This document shows positions 16,643-24,636 of a stretch of DNA of 64,000 bases, in pieces. This stretch comes from Deltaproteobacteria bacterium (GTDB taxonomy: Bacteria; Myxococcota_A; UBA796; SXON01), in NCBI GenBank assembly GCA_014191855.1, contig BJHF01000020.1, positions 1-64,000 on the forward strand, written 5' to 3'. Made by a program: the position numbers and the translations under genes. The number at the start of each line of letters is the position of its first letter. Position 1 is the stretch's first letter. The notes beneath the pieces were generated by a model that saw only the letters and a program-made list of their open reading frames with translations, did no database searches and was not told the DNA's origin.

Positions 16643-18268
16643 CTAAACCGAGATCGCGCCTTCCCGAAACGCGGAGGTGCCGATCTTGACGTTGACCAGC
16701 GCGGGCTTCCCGCTCTCGAGCGCGCGCTCAATCGCGGGCCGGATCTCCTCGGGCCGCTCGACGTACTCCCCGTGGCCACCCAGCGCCTCTACCATGCGGT
16801 CGTAGCGGGTGAAGGCGAGCCCCGTGGCCGGCATCCGCTCCGGGCCGAAGAGCTGCACCTGGCCACGGCGGATCTGCGTCCAGGCGCTGTCGTTCCCCAT
16901 CACACCGACGAAGGGGATGCCCTGGCGAGCCGCGGCCTCGTATTCCATTCCATTAAGCCCGAAGCTGCCATCCCCATAGATCACGAACACTGGATCGTTG
17001 GGACGGGCGAGCCGCGCCGCCATGGCAAAGGAGGGGCCGACGCCGAGCGTTCCGAGGGGGCCCGGATCCATCCACCGACCCGGCTCCCAAACGTCGACGA
17101 CCTTGGCGGCGGTGCCCACGATGTCGCCGCCATCGCACACCACCGTCGAATTCTTGGGCATCGCCTTCGCCAATTCCATGGAGAACCGCAGGGGGTTGAT
17201 CGGCACATCGTCGCTGTGGAGCTCCCCCAGCATCTTCTGGAAGCGGGCCTGCTCCATCGCCCGGATGGTGTCGATCCAGTTGTTGGATGGGCGCTTTCCA
17301 GCGGCGGCGAGCTGGTGCATCACGAGCCCCGTATCCCCTACGATGCCCACGTCTGCGCCACGGTTGTGACCGATCACGTCCGGGTCGAGATCGACGTGGA
17401 TCACCTTGGTTCCCGCGGGGATGTCGTTTCCATAGTTCAACCGGAAGTCCCACGGCGTGCCGAACACGACGATGACATCGGCAGCGGCCAGGGCTTTGTT
17501 GCGACAAAGGCGGAAGAATCGAGGATCGTCCGGCGGAACGGCCCCGCGCGCTCCGCCGTTGAGGAACACCGGCAGGTCGTACCGCTGCAGGAACGACGCG
17601 ATCTCCGCCTTGTAGGGGGACCACCACCACTGGGTACCGACCAGCGCAACGGGACGCTCCGCGCCGGCCAAGAGCGCCGCCGCCGCCTCGACGCCCCGCG
17701 GATCTCCACCCGCCACGGAATCGGTGCGGTAGGACACGGGGAAGTGAAGGTTGGAGTCGTCCTCCATTCCCATCAGCACGTCGAGCGGCATCTCGAGGAA
17801 AACCGGCCCCGGAACACCGGTCATCGCCTTGCGGAAGGCCATGGCCATGAAGTCGGGAAGCCGGCGTGTCTCCGGCACGGTGACCGACCACTTGGTGATG
17901 CTGCGCAAAAGCGTGACGTGGTCCATCTCCTGAAGCGAGCCCATCCCCGAGAAGAAGCGCGGCCCCTGCCCGCCGATCAGGATCATGGGCACGCCGCCGC
18001 GCATCGCGTTTGCAGCCGCCGTGACCGCATCGGTGACGCCCGGACCGGCGGTCACCAGCGCTACGCCGGGCTTCCCCGTTGCCCGCGCCCAACCCTCGGC
18101 CGCGTGACCCGCCGATTGTTCATGGCGAAAGTCTACAACTCGGATTCCAAAGTCGAGGCAACCGTCGTAGATGTGCTGGATGTGGCCGCCGCACAGCGTG
18201 AAGACGTGGCTCACCCCCTCTTTGTGCAGGGCCTCGGCAACGAGGCGACCGCCATGAACGTACGACAT
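16643..18268 (-). CDS. Thiamine-diphosphate-dependent enzyme of the acetolactate synthase / 2-hydroxyacyl-CoA lyase type
   Basis: A 541-residue enzyme of the usual length for this superfamily. The N-terminal PYR domain has the cofactor-activating Glu at residue 50 in DFRHEQSAGHAAEGWAR. A central DHAP/TPP-enzyme domain follows (about 185-320), then the PP domain with the Mg/ThDP motif GDGSFGLNGMEYEAA ending in GNDSAW. A GxGxxD pattern at TAGPGVTDAV also fits. The FAD-linked features of catabolic acetolactate synthase cannot be judged. Candidate activities are acetolactate synthase, oxalyl-CoA decarboxylase or 2-hydroxyacyl-CoA lyase. No small regulatory subunit (ilvN) lies nearby, which argues against the biosynthetic enzyme. 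Confidence 0.87.
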   Translation of the reverse strand: MSYVHGGRLVAEALHKEGVSHVFTLCGGHIQHIYDGCLDFGIRVVDFRHEQSAGHAAEGWARATGKPGVALVTAGPGVTDAVTAAANAMRGGVPMILIGGQGPRFFSGMGSLQEMDHVTLLRSITKWSVTVPETRRLPDFMAMAFRKAMTGVPGPVFLEMPLDVLMGMEDDSNLHFPVSYRTDSVAGGDPRGVEAAAALLAGAERPVALVGTQWWWSPYKAEIASFLQRYDLPVFLNGGARGAVPPDDPRFFRLCRNKALAAADVIVVFGTPWDFRLNYGNDIPAGTKVIHVDLDPDVIGHNRGADVGIVGDTGLVMHQLAAAGKRPSNNWIDTIRAMEQARFQKMLGELHSDDVPINPLRFSMELAKAMPKNSTVVCDGGDIVGTAAKVVDVWEPGRWMDPGPLGTLGVGPSFAMAARLARPNDPVFVIYGDGSFGLNGMEYEAAARQGIPFVGVMGNDSAWTQIRRGQVQLFGPERMPATGLAFTRYDRMVEALGGHGEYVERPEEIRPAIERALESGKPALVNVKIGTSAFREGAISV

Positions 18269-18444
18269 GGGCTCTCCGGGTGCGCGGCACTAACCCAGCG
18301 GCGCAGGGCGTCGCCGGCGCCCGGTCGGCCAACTCGGGACCGTCTCCGCAGCCCCATTGTAATACATCTCACATATTTTCACTTCTGACCGGCCCGTCGT
18401 TTCGAGCGCGATTCATGATTGTGCTGTTTAGTGTTCGTTCATGG

Positions 18445-18483
18445 GCGTGGTGTGCAAACTTCTACGCGTGGTGCGTAAAACTT
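18445..18483. promoter_or_regulatory. Tandem direct repeats with 21-bp period upstream of the GMC genes
   Basis: Two near-identical copies, GCGTGGTGTGCAAACTT at 18445-18461 and GCGTGGTGCGTAAAACTT at 18466-18483, lie 21 bp apart (two helical turns) on the same face of the DNA. They sit about 40 bp upstream of the TATCTT box of the 18534 gene in a region of unusually low GC content (18355-18530). The arrangement suits an activator or repressor that binds as a dimer of direct repeats. The remaining 18269-18533 sequence has no gene I can support. Confidence 0.5.
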
Positions 18484-18521
18484 TTCGCATCAAGCCAGTA
18501 GCGGTTCGACCGACCAGTCAG

Positions 18522-18527
18522 TATCTT
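18522..18527 (+). promoter_or_regulatory. TATCTT -10-like hexamer 6 nt before the 18534 start
   Basis: TATCTT, six bases, then ATG at 18534, with no Shine-Dalgarno. The direct repeats at 18445-18483 lie where an upstream regulator would bind. Confidence 0.5.
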
Positions 18528-18533
18528 CACCCC

Positions 18534-19037
18534 ATGCCCATCACGCGCCGCCAACTCCTCGCCGCCACCACCGCATGCGCCGCCCTCGCTGGCACCGGTG
18601 GGGTGCTTGCGCACCTGCCTGCCCCGGCGCCGGGGCACGCCCTGTTCTCGGAGGCCGAGCTGCAGATCGTGGCCGCCCTCGCGGATGCATTCTTCCCCCC
18701 CGGGAACGTGGTCGGCGTTTCTGGCGCCGCGGTCAACGTAGCCGCCGAGCTGGATCGGATGCTCGCGGAGGATCTCGATCCGGTGGTTGCTCCGGTTTTT
18801 CGCCATCTGCTGCGCGGCCTGGAGTACGGCGCCGTGGCCACGCACGGCGGGCGCTTCTCGCGGCTGGAGCGCCCCCTGCGGGAGCAGATCCTCGCGGAGT
18901 GGGCGGAGCCCGGGAACGTGCCGCGGCGCATGGCGTACGACGTGCTGAAGACCTGCATCGGCTGGGCGTGGTTCAACGCGCCCGAAGTGCGCGCGGGCCT
19001 GGGCTGGCAGTCGTCGTGCCACGTGGGCGCGGCGTAG
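18534..19037 (+). CDS. Tat-exported small subunit-like protein (gluconate 2-dehydrogenase subunit 3 type)
   Basis: A 167-residue protein beginning MPITRRQLLAATTACAAL, a twin-arginine signal with RRQLL and a short hydrophobic core. The mature part has FSEAELQIVAALADAFFPPG followed by helices, the pattern of the small subunit that accompanies membrane-bound GMC dehydrogenases (gluconate 2-dehydrogenase subunit 3 family). It ends 36 bp before a GMC oxidoreductase in the same direction, which supports a two-subunit enzyme; the flavoprotein, having no signal of its own, may be carried out by the Tat signal of this partner. An open frame upstream to 18441 contains the promoter region and is unlikely to be translated. 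Confidence 0.75.
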   Translation: MPITRRQLLAATTACAALAGTGGVLAHLPAPAPGHALFSEAELQIVAALADAFFPPGNVVGVSGAAVNVAAELDRMLAEDLDPVVAPVFRHLLRGLEYGAVATHGGRFSRLERPLREQILAEWAEPGNVPRRMAYDVLKTCIGWAWFNAPEVRAGLGWQSSCHVGAA

Positions 19038-19073
19038 TACCTCCGGTTCCTACGCGCCCGTTCGTGTGCTCCC

Positions 19074-20582
19074 ATGATCTGCGACTTCCAGCCCGGCCGC
19101 CACCGCTGCGCCGACTACGCTCCGGAGCTTGAGATCGAGGCCGACACGGTGATCCTCGGCTCGGGAGCTGGGGGCTCGGCAGCGGCCGCCGTCCTGGCCG
19201 AACGCGGTCGTACCGTGGCGATCCTCGAAGAAGGCTCCCACTGGCTGCCCTCGCAGTTCAAGCCGAGCAGCATCTGGGCGTTCCGAAACCTCTACCAGGG
19301 CCGCGGCACGCGCGCCGCGCACGGAAACGGCGTGATGGTGCTGCCGGGCGGGCGAGCCGTGGGCGGCAGCACGGTGGTGAACAGCGCAATCTGTTTTCGT
19401 ACGCCGCCAGCTGTGCTGGATCGTTGGCGCACCGAATCGGGGTGCCATCGTTTCACGGATGCGGCGATGGAAGCCTGCTTTGAGCGCATCTGGGCTACAC
19501 TGGGCGTGGCGGTGAATCCGCCTGAGGTCCAGAAGGACAACAACCGGATCTTCAAGCTCGGGGCCGATCGCCTCGGGCTTCCAGGCGACTGGCTGGCGCG
19601 CTCCGCGCCCGCGTGCGTTGGGTGCGGCTCCTGCCAGCAGGGTTGCGAGATCGGCGCGAAGCGAACCGCCGATCGCACCTTCCTCGCGGAAGCGGTGGAG
19701 GGCGGCGGCTGCGGCGTGTACTCCGAGTGCCGGGTGAGCGGCGTAGAAAGCGCGGGCGGGCGAGTCACCGCGTTGGTGGGAGAGTCGCTCGACCCGCAGA
19801 CGGGGGAGGTTGTCGGGCGGTTCCGCGCGCGCGGGCGTCACTTCATCGTGAGCGGCGGCGCGATCGGCTCTCCGAGGTTCCTGCTCGACAATGCGCTGGG
19901 CGGCGGGCCGGTTGGCGAGAACTTGCGCGTACACCCGACTACGGGCATGGTCGCGAGGTTTGACGAAGACATCAAGCCGTGGACCGGCGTTACTCAGGGG
20001 TACTACGTCGATCAGTGGGCGAAAGGTTTCCTGCTGCAGGTGTACACCGCGCCTCCAGAGCAGGCATGGCTGCAGTTGGCGCTCCCGCCGGCGGAGGCGC
20101 TGGAGTGGATGGGCGCGCTCCGCCGATCGGCCATGGCCGGCGTGGTGGTTCACGACGAGGACTCCGTGGGTCGAGTCACCCGGCTGGGGCTGGAGTACTG
20201 GCTCGGCGATCAGGATCGGCGCGTGTTGCTGGAAGGCGTGCGCACCGCCGCGCGGGTGTACTTCGCGGCCGGGGCGCAGGCCGTGGTCGCCGGGATCCAC
20301 GGGCCGGGGTCGATCCGCCGGGAGGCGGACGTCAACCGGTTGCTGCACGACGATCTCCCGGCGTGGCAGCTCGCGCTGTATGCCGCACATCCGATGGGGA
20401 CGTGCCGGATGGGGAGCAGCCCGGACACGAGCGTGGTCGATCCCGATGGGCGCGTGTGGGGGTGGGACAACCTTCACGTGGCCGATGCGAGCATCTTCCC
20501 CACGTCCCTTGGCGTAAATCCTCAGGTTACAACGTATGCTGTGGGCCTGACCATCGGGGCGGTCGTCGCCGAGGCGGCGTAG
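19074..20582 (+). CDS. GMC-family FAD-dependent oxidoreductase
   Basis: A 502-residue flavoprotein. The dinucleotide-binding motif is VILGSGAGGSAAAAVLAERG (GxGxxG at 29-34) followed by the acidic EEG end of the second strand. A Cys-rich CVGCGSCQQGC segment near residue 182 is typical of the long-chain alcohol oxidase/dehydrogenase branch. The substrate-domain active-site residues are near the end: AHPMGTCRMG with the catalytic His, and LGVNPQVTTYAVG with the Asn-Pro pair. It probably oxidises an alcohol or sterol and passes electrons on, but the substrate is not evident. It pairs with the Tat-type small subunit just upstream. Confidence 0.9.
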   Translation: MICDFQPGRHRCADYAPELEIEADTVILGSGAGGSAAAAVLAERGRTVAILEEGSHWLPSQFKPSSIWAFRNLYQGRGTRAAHGNGVMVLPGGRAVGGSTVVNSAICFRTPPAVLDRWRTESGCHRFTDAAMEACFERIWATLGVAVNPPEVQKDNNRIFKLGADRLGLPGDWLARSAPACVGCGSCQQGCEIGAKRTADRTFLAEAVEGGGCGVYSECRVSGVESAGGRVTALVGESLDPQTGEVVGRFRARGRHFIVSGGAIGSPRFLLDNALGGGPVGENLRVHPTTGMVARFDEDIKPWTGVTQGYYVDQWAKGFLLQVYTAPPEQAWLQLALPPAEALEWMGALRRSAMAGVVVHDEDSVGRVTRLGLEYWLGDQDRRVLLEGVRTAARVYFAAGAQAVVAGIHGPGSIRREADVNRLLHDDLPAWQLALYAAHPMGTCRMGSSPDTSVVDPDGRVWGWDNLHVADASIFPTSLGVNPQVTTYAVGLTIGAVVAEAA

Positions 20583-20599
20583 GGCGGGTAAGGCGAAGC

Positions 20600-21412
20600 A
20601 TGCGCACCCCCATCGTCGGCCGCGCGGCCGAAACTGAAGCGTTGTTGGCGTGCCTCGCGGCGGAGCGGCATGTGCTGTTGGAAGGGCCCGTCGGCGTGGG
20701 CAAGACGGCGCTCGCGCGCGCGGTGTGCGCAGAGCTCGACCGTCCGCTCTTCCGCGTGGACGGAGACGGGCGTTACACTGAGGGAAAGCTCGTCGGCTTG
20801 TTCGATCCTCCCGCGGTGCTGGCGAGCGGCTACCGCCCCGAGCATTTCATTCCCGGTGCGCTGGTGCTCGCGATGCAGGCGGGCGGGATCCTCTTCATCA
20901 ACGAGCTGAACCGGATGCCGGAGGGGGTGCAGAACGTGCTTTTGCCCGCGCTCGACGAGGGCCGGGTTCAGGTGCCGAACTACGGCGAAGTGCGCGCAGC
21001 GCATGGGTTCGCGTTGGTCGCGACCCAGAACCCAACCGAGTTCGTGGCAACCGGGGCGCTCTCCGAGGCGCTGCTCGACCGGTTCGAGCTAGTGAAGCTC
21101 GACTATCAATCCGAGGACGAGGAGCGGGCGATCGTCGCGCTCGACGCGCGAAGCGGCCCGGCCGCCGAGCTGATCGTGCGCGCTGTCGCGCTGGTTCGCG
21201 CCACGCGCACGGATCCCCGCATCCGCCGCGGTGCCTCCGTGCGAGCGGCGATCGCGATCGCGGACATCGCCGCGCGGCTCGGTGGCGACCTCGCCCGGGC
21301 CGCGCTCCTGGCGCTCCCCACCCGCATTGAGCTGGTTGACCCCGCCGCTACGCCGTTGGCCGGAGTGCTGGACGACCTCGCAAAAAAAGCGGGGGTCGCC
21401 GGGCTTCTCTGA
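20600..21412 (+). CDS. MoxR-family AAA+ ATPase
   Basis: A 270-residue AAA+ ATPase starting at ATG 20600, 17 bp after the GMC gene. Walker A is GPVGVGKTA, Walker B is ILFINELNR, sensor 1 is ALVATQNP and the arginine finger region is LSEALLDRFEL. The Walker B Asp before the catalytic Glu is replaced by Asn (FINE), a variant worth noting. MoxR ATPases act as chaperones that load metal or cofactor into partner enzymes together with a VWA protein, and such a VWA gene follows 62 bp downstream. The larger open frame reaching back to 19979 runs antisense-like through the GMC gene and is rejected. Confidence 0.88.
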   Translation: MRTPIVGRAAETEALLACLAAERHVLLEGPVGVGKTALARAVCAELDRPLFRVDGDGRYTEGKLVGLFDPPAVLASGYRPEHFIPGALVLAMQAGGILFINELNRMPEGVQNVLLPALDEGRVQVPNYGEVRAAHGFALVATQNPTEFVATGALSEALLDRFELVKLDYQSEDEERAIVALDARSGPAAELIVRAVALVRATRTDPRIRRGASVRAAIAIADIAARLGGDLARAALLALPTRIELVDPAATPLAGVLDDLAKKAGVAGLL

Positions 21413-21474
21413 GCCTCCCCCGCCCGGCGACCACGAGCCCGGATGCCGACGCCCCCGCGACCGCTGCGACGGCT

Positions 21475-22278
21475 TTGGTGCCGGCCGTCGCCCAGCCTGG
21501 CGAGCTGCCCAGCGGCTGGAGCGCCGCGACCGCCTGGCGGCGCGTTCAAGGCCAGCTCACGGGGCCCGCGCGGCAGGAGGTCCGCGAGCGTGCGGTTCAG
21601 GCCGTGATCTCGCGCGCCAAGGAGCTGTTGCGCCACGCCTCCCGCCCGTTGCGGCGCGAGGAGGTTGGCTGGCCGGAAGCCGGCGAGCTGGACCTTGAAG
21701 AAACGATCGAGCGCCCGCGCCCCTGGGCGGTCGGCGACGTTCGGGTAGCGCGCCTTCGCCCGCGCGAAGCTGACGTGGTGGTGGTGCTGGATATGTCGCT
21801 GTCCATGACCGGCGAGAAGATCGCGCTGGTGGCGGTGGCGACCGCGATCCTGTGGATGAAGCTGGAAACGGTCTCCGTGGTTGCGTTCGATACCGTGCCG
21901 CATGTGCTCGTTCGCACGGGCGAAGCGGCACCGCTTCGCGAAGTGGTGAGGCGGATCCTCGAGGTGCCCGCTCAGGGGTACACGAACATTGAAGGCGGAC
22001 TTTTGGCGGGCTGGGCGCAGCTCAGGCGTGGCCGCCACTCCGAGCGGATCGGCATGCTCTTCACGGATGGGGTGGCGAACGTCGGGAATGACCCCATCCG
22101 GGCGGCCTTTCGCTTCCCCCGCCTGCATGTCGTGCACGTGGGCGAGCATCACCCGCAGGGCGCGAGAGCCTGCCTCGGCATGGCGCGGGCCGGGCGCGGG
22201 CGGCTGTACCGGGCGCGAACCTACCCGGACCTTCCTGCGGTGGTGCGCCGCGCCGTTCGTGAGCTTTTTCGCGGCTGA
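21475..22278 (+). CDS. VWA-domain protein, partner of the MoxR ATPase
   Basis: A 267-residue protein (GTG start at 21475; a TTG one codon upstream is also possible, and the frame is open further back). The N-terminal ~95 residues are helical and basic. A von Willebrand A domain follows with a complete MIDAS site: DMSLSMTG (DxSxS), the Thr in GYTNIEGG and the Asp in LFTDGVANV. Such proteins bind Mg and a client protein and work with MoxR in complex assembly. The neighbouring GMC oxidoreductase is a possible client, but this is inference from order only. The convergent SDR gene ends 13 bp away. Confidence 0.85.
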   Translation: MVPAVAQPGELPSGWSAATAWRRVQGQLTGPARQEVRERAVQAVISRAKELLRHASRPLRREEVGWPEAGELDLEETIERPRPWAVGDVRVARLRPREADVVVVLDMSLSMTGEKIALVAVATAILWMKLETVSVVAFDTVPHVLVRTGEAAPLREVVRRILEVPAQGYTNIEGGLLAGWAQLRRGRHSERIGMLFTDGVANVGNDPIRAAFRFPRLHVVHVGEHHPQGARACLGMARAGRGRLYRARTYPDLPAVVRRAVRELFRG

Positions 22279-22291
22279 TCGGCGAGCGCCC

Positions 22292-23113
22292 CTACACGTT
22301 CGCCAGCGCCCCCGGATCAAACGCGCGCGGCTGGAGGCCAGACGCAACCGCGAGCGGCTTCGGGTCCACCACATCATCGGTATCGAAGGTCGAGATCACG
22401 TCGGCCGACATGCCCGCGAGCGGGCCGATGACGCGCAGCAGCGGGCGGGGAAGCGGCACGACGCGGCGACCGCCCAGGGCGCGGATGATCGCACGCAGCG
22501 TCATGGGCTCCGGCCCCCCCGCGTCGTAAGCAGCGTTCCACGCGCCGGCACGAACCAGGCGCAGGATGGCGCCGTTGAAATCGTCCACATGAACCGGTTG
22601 ACGACGGTAATTTCCATCACCCAAAACCGGCACGGCCGGCCACCCGCGGCACATCCGCGCCAGGGTGTGGAACGACTCTTTGTGCGCCGGGAGGTGCTCG
22701 GCGTGCCGTGGCCCGTAGGGCGCGCAAGGCCGTACGATGAGGTAGGGCAGGCCGCTGGCTCGCACCCGATCTTCGTCCTCGATTCGGCTGAGCGCGTAGG
22801 CGTTGCGTCGCTCCCAGTGCACGACCGTACTGGATGCATAGACGACGGGAAGCCCCCAGGACAACACCGCATCGAGCATCCGCCGGTTCTGGTCCCGAGC
22901 GTCCGGGGCCATGACCTTCGTCGCAAGGTGAACCACAACCTCCGTACCTGGCGAGGGGCGGGTGCTCGCCGCGTCCCCGCGAACGGCCACGACGCCCCGC
23001 AGATTCAGGCTCGTTCGCCGCCACAGCCCGTGAACGATCATCCCTTCTCGCGAGGCCAGGCTGCAAAAATGGGCACCCACAAAGGAGCTGGCCCCGGTGA
23101 CGAACAGTCGCAT
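22292..23113 (-). CDS. NAD-dependent epimerase/dehydratase (extended SDR), atypical active site
   Basis: A 273-residue protein starting MRLFVTGASSFVGAHF, the nucleotide-binding GxxxxxG of the extended short-chain dehydrogenases. The active-site region reads VYASSTVVHW, then NAYALSRIEDE: the Tyr is kept but the usual YxxxK Lys is Arg. Later segments (RPCAPYGPRH, VHVDDFNGAILRLV) are typical of sugar-nucleotide epimerases or 4-reductases. The Arg may reduce or change activity. It is followed upstream on the same strand by two methyltransferase genes (gaps 10 and 8 bp), forming a leftward three-gene operon. Confidence 0.8.
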   Translation of the reverse strand: MRLFVTGASSFVGAHFCSLASREGMIVHGLWRRTSLNLRGVVAVRGDAASTRPSPGTEVVVHLATKVMAPDARDQNRRMLDAVLSWGLPVVYASSTVVHWERRNAYALSRIEDEDRVRASGLPYLIVRPCAPYGPRHAEHLPAHKESFHTLARMCRGWPAVPVLGDGNYRRQPVHVDDFNGAILRLVRAGAWNAAYDAGGPEPMTLRAIIRALGGRRVVPLPRPLLRVIGPLAGMSADVISTFDTDDVVDPKPLAVASGLQPRAFDPGALANV

Positions 23114-23123
23114 GGGGCGGGGT

Positions 23124-23642
23124 CTAATTGCCGCGCAGCGCGATGCACACGGCGCGGCCGACTCCGAAGCGATGAACGTCGGGGAGGAAGCCGGCTTCCC
23201 GCACGAGGCGCTCGAGCGCGGCCACGGTCGGCGCGTGCTCCATCTGATCGCCAAACTGCTCGGGCGCGTCGATGCGGTCCGGGGGCATGGACCACATCAC
23301 ATCTCCGATCACGAGCAGCGCACGCGGCGGAAGCTGGCGACCGATATCCCGAATCAGCTCGCGTTGAGCGGCCGGATCGAGCCGCCGCAGCGCATCGTGG
23401 AGGACGACCACCGAGGTGCCGTTCGGGAGCGCGAACGGGGCGACGGGCCCCTCGCTGAAGCTGAGGTTGGCGGGAGCATCCCCGGGCCGATCGCGCGAGA
23501 CCGTACGCACGGTCACGCGCTCGACCCGCGCCGCCAGCGCGACGGCCACCCCCAGATCGGCCCCGAAGCACACGACGACATCGTTCGGGTGCGGCGCAGC
23601 CGCCTCAACGACGACGCGGCGAGTGACCTCGGACCAGTCCAT
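23124..23642 (-). CDS. Class I SAM-dependent methyltransferase-like protein
   Basis: A 172-residue protein. The beta1-loop pattern VVVCFGADLGVAVALAARV resembles motif I of class I methyltransferases, with the Gly-rich loop reduced to FGADLG. The later strand VVVLHDALRRL and the LPPRALLVIGDVMW segment fit motifs for post-I and IV-V. The substrate is not recognisable. It is the middle gene of a leftward operon between the TrmB-like gene and the SDR. The start MDWSEV was chosen because the frame further upstream (to 24827) runs over neighbouring genes. Confidence 0.65.
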   Translation of the reverse strand: MDWSEVTRRVVVEAAAPHPNDVVVCFGADLGVAVALAARVERVTVRTVSRDRPGDAPANLSFSEGPVAPFALPNGTSVVVLHDALRRLDPAAQRELIRDIGRQLPPRALLVIGDVMWSMPPDRIDAPEQFGDQMEHAPTVAALERLVREAGFLPDVHRFGVGRAVCIALRGN

Positions 23643-23650
23643 CCGGCGCC

Positions 23651-24220
23651 CTATCGCTGCACGCAGAGCCGGAACACCTCGATTCCATCGCGCCGACACA
23701 CACGCTCGCGGCGTGAAAGCTCCACGCCGAGTGGAGGAGGCGGCGCATCCGGCCACGGAAACAGCGAGCGCGCCTCCCGGTACAGCGCCTCGACGTCCGT
23801 CGCGAACCAGAGCACGCCGCCAGGCTTCAGCACGCGCGACACGCCGGCGGCGAACTCCCGGCTGAGCAGCGCCCGTTTCGGGGCGGAGGGTGGCGTCGGG
23901 AACAACAGGTAGATCCAGTCGATGCTCGCATCGGGGAGCAAGGCCACGCAGAGCGTTCGCGCGTCTATGCGGAGCAAAAGGCAGTTGTCCGGCGCATTCG
24001 CTGCGGCGGCTTCGACGCGCGCCTCCCGAAGCTCGACGCCGAGGTGATTCTGCGCCGGGAAGCGCCGGGCGCGGTCGAGGATGCACATGCCGTGGTCGAA
24101 GCCGATCTCCAACCCCAGCGGCGCTGGGCGCGACACAAAGGCGTCCAACCTCGCTCGCACCGCGGCATGGCGCGGCTGGTCGAAGAGCCGCGTTCCGTAC
24201 ATCGTGGAGAGCTCCGCCAT
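23651..24220 (-). CDS. TrmB-like tRNA (guanine-N7) methyltransferase, divergent
   Basis: A 189-residue Rossmann methyltransferase. LGLEIGFDHGMCILDRAR is the SAM-binding motif I and matches the TrmB form (EIGxGxG), and HLGVEL, LLRIDART and VLWFATDVEALYREA match the later TrmB motifs. The TrmB hallmark FPDPWxKxRH is changed to LFPTPPSAPKRA, so the active-site Asp and His are missing. A true m7G46 enzyme is therefore uncertain; it may act on another substrate or be a degenerate copy. The start at ATG 24220 was chosen to begin MAELSTMYGT; a start at 24295 would overlap the divergent gene at 24246. Confidence 0.72.
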   Translation of the reverse strand: MAELSTMYGTRLFDQPRHAAVRARLDAFVSRPAPLGLEIGFDHGMCILDRARRFPAQNHLGVELREARVEAAAANAPDNCLLLRIDARTLCVALLPDASIDWIYLLFPTPPSAPKRALLSREFAAGVSRVLKPGGVLWFATDVEALYREARSLFPWPDAPPPPLGVELSRRERVCRRDGIEVFRLCVQR

Positions 24221-24233
24221 CGCACCACCGGCG

Positions 24234-24239
24234 TATGCT
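24234..24239 (+). promoter_or_regulatory. TATGCT -10-like hexamer 6 nt before the 24246 start
   Basis: TATGCT, six bases, then ATG. It lies in the 25-bp gap between the divergent TrmB-like gene and the membrane protein gene. Confidence 0.5.
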
Positions 24240-24245
24240 GGCGGC

Positions 24246-24626
24246 ATGGGTTCGCGCCCGCCCCCAACGCCACCCACGGATCCCTGGGGCGACACCCGCC
24301 GGATCGTCGGCGCGTCGTTCGCGATCTCGTCGTTGGTGATGACGTGGTCCGCCGGCGCGCTGGGCGCCGCTGTGGTTCGCTTCGTCGGCCCCGCGCTCGC
24401 CGCGCTCGGCCAGATGTATGTTCATGGCGTAACCGAGCCGTTGGAGCCGAAAGCTACGTTCTGGCTCGGTTGGACCCTGCTCGCCGCCGCGCTCCCGCTC
24501 CCCTTCGCGGTGCGTCGTGAGTGGCGCCGAGCGTCCCTGGCGGCGCTGCCCTTCGCGCTCCTGCCCTGGTGGCAGCTCGCCGAGCTCTACCGACTTTCGG
24601 GCGCGGAGCCCCCCGTTTCTGGATAG
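24246..24626 (+). CDS. Small multi-pass membrane protein, function unknown
   Basis: A 126-residue protein. After a Pro-rich N terminus (MGSRPPPTPPTDPWGD), three hydrophobic stretches are visible at about residues 20-45, 70-90 and 98-117, separated by short basic loops (VRREWRR). No motif is recognisable. It is transcribed towards, and ends 10 bp before, the Old Yellow Enzyme gene, so both may share one transcript. The TATGCT box just upstream supports the start. Confidence 0.6.
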   Translation: MGSRPPPTPPTDPWGDTRRIVGASFAISSLVMTWSAGALGAAVVRFVGPALAALGQMYVHGVTEPLEPKATFWLGWTLLAAALPLPFAVRREWRRASLAALPFALLPWWQLAELYRLSGAEPPVSG

Positions 24627-24636
24627 CCCCCACCCC

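Noticed and set aside
18269-18533. N-terminal extension of the small GMC subunit to 18441
   Set aside because: It would include the direct repeats and the -10-like box and would destroy the Tat signal position.
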